Assembly: GCA_021159825.1 (NCBI GenBank) | Contig: JAGHDR010000153.1 | Span: 1 to 6,755, forward strand | DNA length: 6,755 nt | Direction of reading: 5' to 3' | From: Deltaproteobacteria bacterium | GTDB lineage: Bacteria; Desulfobacterota; DSM-4660; Desulfatiglandales; Desulfatiglandaceae | Part shown: positions 5,946 to 6,755 of the stretch, piece after piece | Numbering within the stretch: the first letter of the stretch is position 1 | How the letters are laid out: each line of letters begins with the position of its first letter | Program-made: the position numbers and the translations under genes | The notes under the pieces: model-generated | The model's input: only the letters and a program-made list of their open reading frames with translations | What the model was told of the DNA's origin: nothing | Databases searched by the model: none

Positions 5946-6413
5946 ATGGAAAAAATGCCGATCACAGAAGATGGGCTGGAAAAGCTGAGGGAAGAGCTGC
6001 GCTATCTGCAGAAAACTGAAAAACCCAACAACATCAAGGCGATCGCAGAGGCTCGTGCCCACGGAGATCTCAGCGAAAACGCCGAGTATCACGCTGCCAA
6101 AGAAAAGCAGGGGTTTATCGCCGGCAAAATCAACGAATTAGAGACCGCCATCGGCCAGGCGGAAGTCATTGATGTTAATGAGGGCCCCATGGATCGCGTG
6201 GTGTTCGGCCGGACCGTTTTATTGTACGATATTCAGGCCGATAAGGAAATCACCTATCAGCTTGTGGGCCCCTATGAATCGGATCCCGAAAAGGGTCGCA
6301 TTTCCATCAAGAGTCCACTGGGGCAAGGCCTTTTAGGCAGGGAGATCGGTGACGAAATCAGAATTAAAATACCCCGGGGTGTTCAGGAATTCGAAGTACT
6401 GGAAATCAAGTGA
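5946..6413 (+). CDS. greA: Transcription elongation factor GreA
   Basis: GreA enters the secondary channel of stalled, backtracked RNA polymerase and stimulates cleavage of the nascent RNA 3' end. The 155 residues match the usual 155-160. Residues 1-75 form the antiparallel coiled coil, with the tip signature GDLSENAEYHAAKEKQ (from G40). D41 and E44, the acidic pair that chelates the catalytic Mg in the polymerase active centre, are present. Residues about 80-155 are the FKBP-like C-terminal domain, including the ISIKSPLGQGLLG segment that is well conserved in GreA. GGAG at 5933-5936 stands nine bases before the ATG at 5946. Met4 is a possible alternative start, but the longer form matches known N-termini (Met-x-x-x-Pro-Ile/Met-Thr). 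It follows feoB by 70 bases with no clear terminator, and precedes a SlyD-like gene by 9 bases, with which it is probably co-transcribed. Confidence 0.97.
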   Translation: MEKMPITEDGLEKLREELRYLQKTEKPNNIKAIAEARAHGDLSENAEYHAAKEKQGFIAGKINELETAIGQAEVIDVNEGPMDRVVFGRTVLLYDIQADKEITYQLVGPYESDPEKGRISIKSPLGQGLLGREIGDEIRIKIPRGVQEFEVLEIK

Positions 6414-6422
6414 GGGACCCAT

Positions 6423-6755
6423 ATGGAAAGAATAGAAAAATTGTGCACCGTCACCATCCGCCTGAAAATAACGGCGCAATTACCCAAGGGAGAGGGTCAG
6501 GCACCCGTGTGGCAGGAATTCGAATTTATTTACGGCGTGGAGCACCAGGTCCCCACCCTTGAAAAGGCATTGGAAGGGGCCGCGGCCAGCCATCAATTCA
6601 GTCTGGTAATCCCTCCCGGTGAGCTTTATGATGCCCATGACACCGATCTTATCAGGGAAATTCCCAAAGAAGGCCTGCTTAAACAACGGGTTCGGGAAGG
6701 TCAATATTATCGTCAGATGAAAATGAGTTCCCTGGTGCAATTTAAAGTGCTTGAA
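6423..6755 (+). CDS. SlyD-like FKBP-type peptidyl-prolyl isomerase, divergent (3' partial)
   Basis: An open frame of 111 codons from ATG at 6423 to the window end without a stop. GAGGGA, starting in the greA stop codon, gives a good ribosome binding site. The protein resembles SlyD-type FKBP isomerases/chaperones. After a beta-strand opening (VTIRLKITAQL, 10-20) comes YGVEHQVPTLEKALEG (37-52), matching the family's G-x-x-x-x-(I/V)-P-x-L-E-x-A-L-E-G. Then come LVIPPGELYDAHDTDLIREIPKEG (61-84), matching the VPPEEAYGEYD...VQ-x-VP region with its Tyr (Y69), and the start of the insert-in-flap region (87 on). It is divergent: the usual V-G-(D/E) after ALEGM reads AAASHQ, and the Asp typical of the early D-x-S/T-x segment is not evident (PVWQEFEF). 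Isomerase activity is therefore uncertain, and a chaperone role is possible. The His-rich metal-binding tail of SlyD, if present, lies beyond the window. Cytoplasmic location is likely, as no signal peptide is seen. It sits 9 bases after greA, so the two are probably translated from one transcript. Confidence 0.75.
   Translation, partial: MERIEKLCTVTIRLKITAQLPKGEGQAPVWQEFEFIYGVEHQVPTLEKALEGAAASHQFSLVIPPGELYDAHDTDLIREIPKEGLLKQRVREGQYYRQMKMSSLVQFKVLE

Overview
The window is chromosomal and entirely plus-strand coding. Its gene content and protein flavour suggest an anaerobic member of the Desulfobacterota (formerly Deltaproteobacteria, Desulfobacteraceae-like). The clues are an HDOD/response-regulator pair next to a relic of an MglA-type GTPase, separate FeoA and FeoB proteins, a FeoB with non-classical gate motifs, and an interspersed AACATCGAA-type repeat that I associate with this group. 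That placement is an inference; no rRNA or marker gene is present to confirm it.

Region 1 (1-1902) is a signalling operon. It holds the C-terminal bulk of an HDOD protein (cut by the window start), a response regulator with a receiver, coiled coil and PAS-like domain but no DNA-binding or enzymatic output, and an 85-residue protein matching only the C-terminal half of MglA-like small GTPases. The gaps are 9 and 17 bases, so co-transcription is likely. The GTPase piece lacks the P-loop and switch regions and looks like a relic.

Region 2 (1903-2912) is a 212-base non-coding stretch, AT-rich then abruptly G-rich with short repeats and a T-run, followed by an inositol-monophosphatase-family gene. 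That gene appears to start at TTG behind a strong GGAGG site.

Region 3 (2913-5875) is a ferrous iron uptake locus. feoA is preceded by a very GC-rich hairpin containing ten consecutive G. feoB encodes a 791-residue GTPase-permease. Between them is a 93-bp element bounded by 11-bp perfect inverted repeats, carrying a small hairpin and a tandem 14-mer; its left end supplies the feoA stop codon. A 20-bp near-palindrome lies just before feoB.

Region 4 (5876-6755) is greA (transcript cleavage factor) followed 9 bases later by a divergent SlyD-like FKBP-type protein that runs off the window end.

No tRNA, rRNA, CRISPR array, phage gene or transposase was seen. I found no convincing undescribed multi-gene system. 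The points most worth a second look are the inverted-repeat element inside feoAB, the half-GTPase in the signalling operon, and the FeoB variant.
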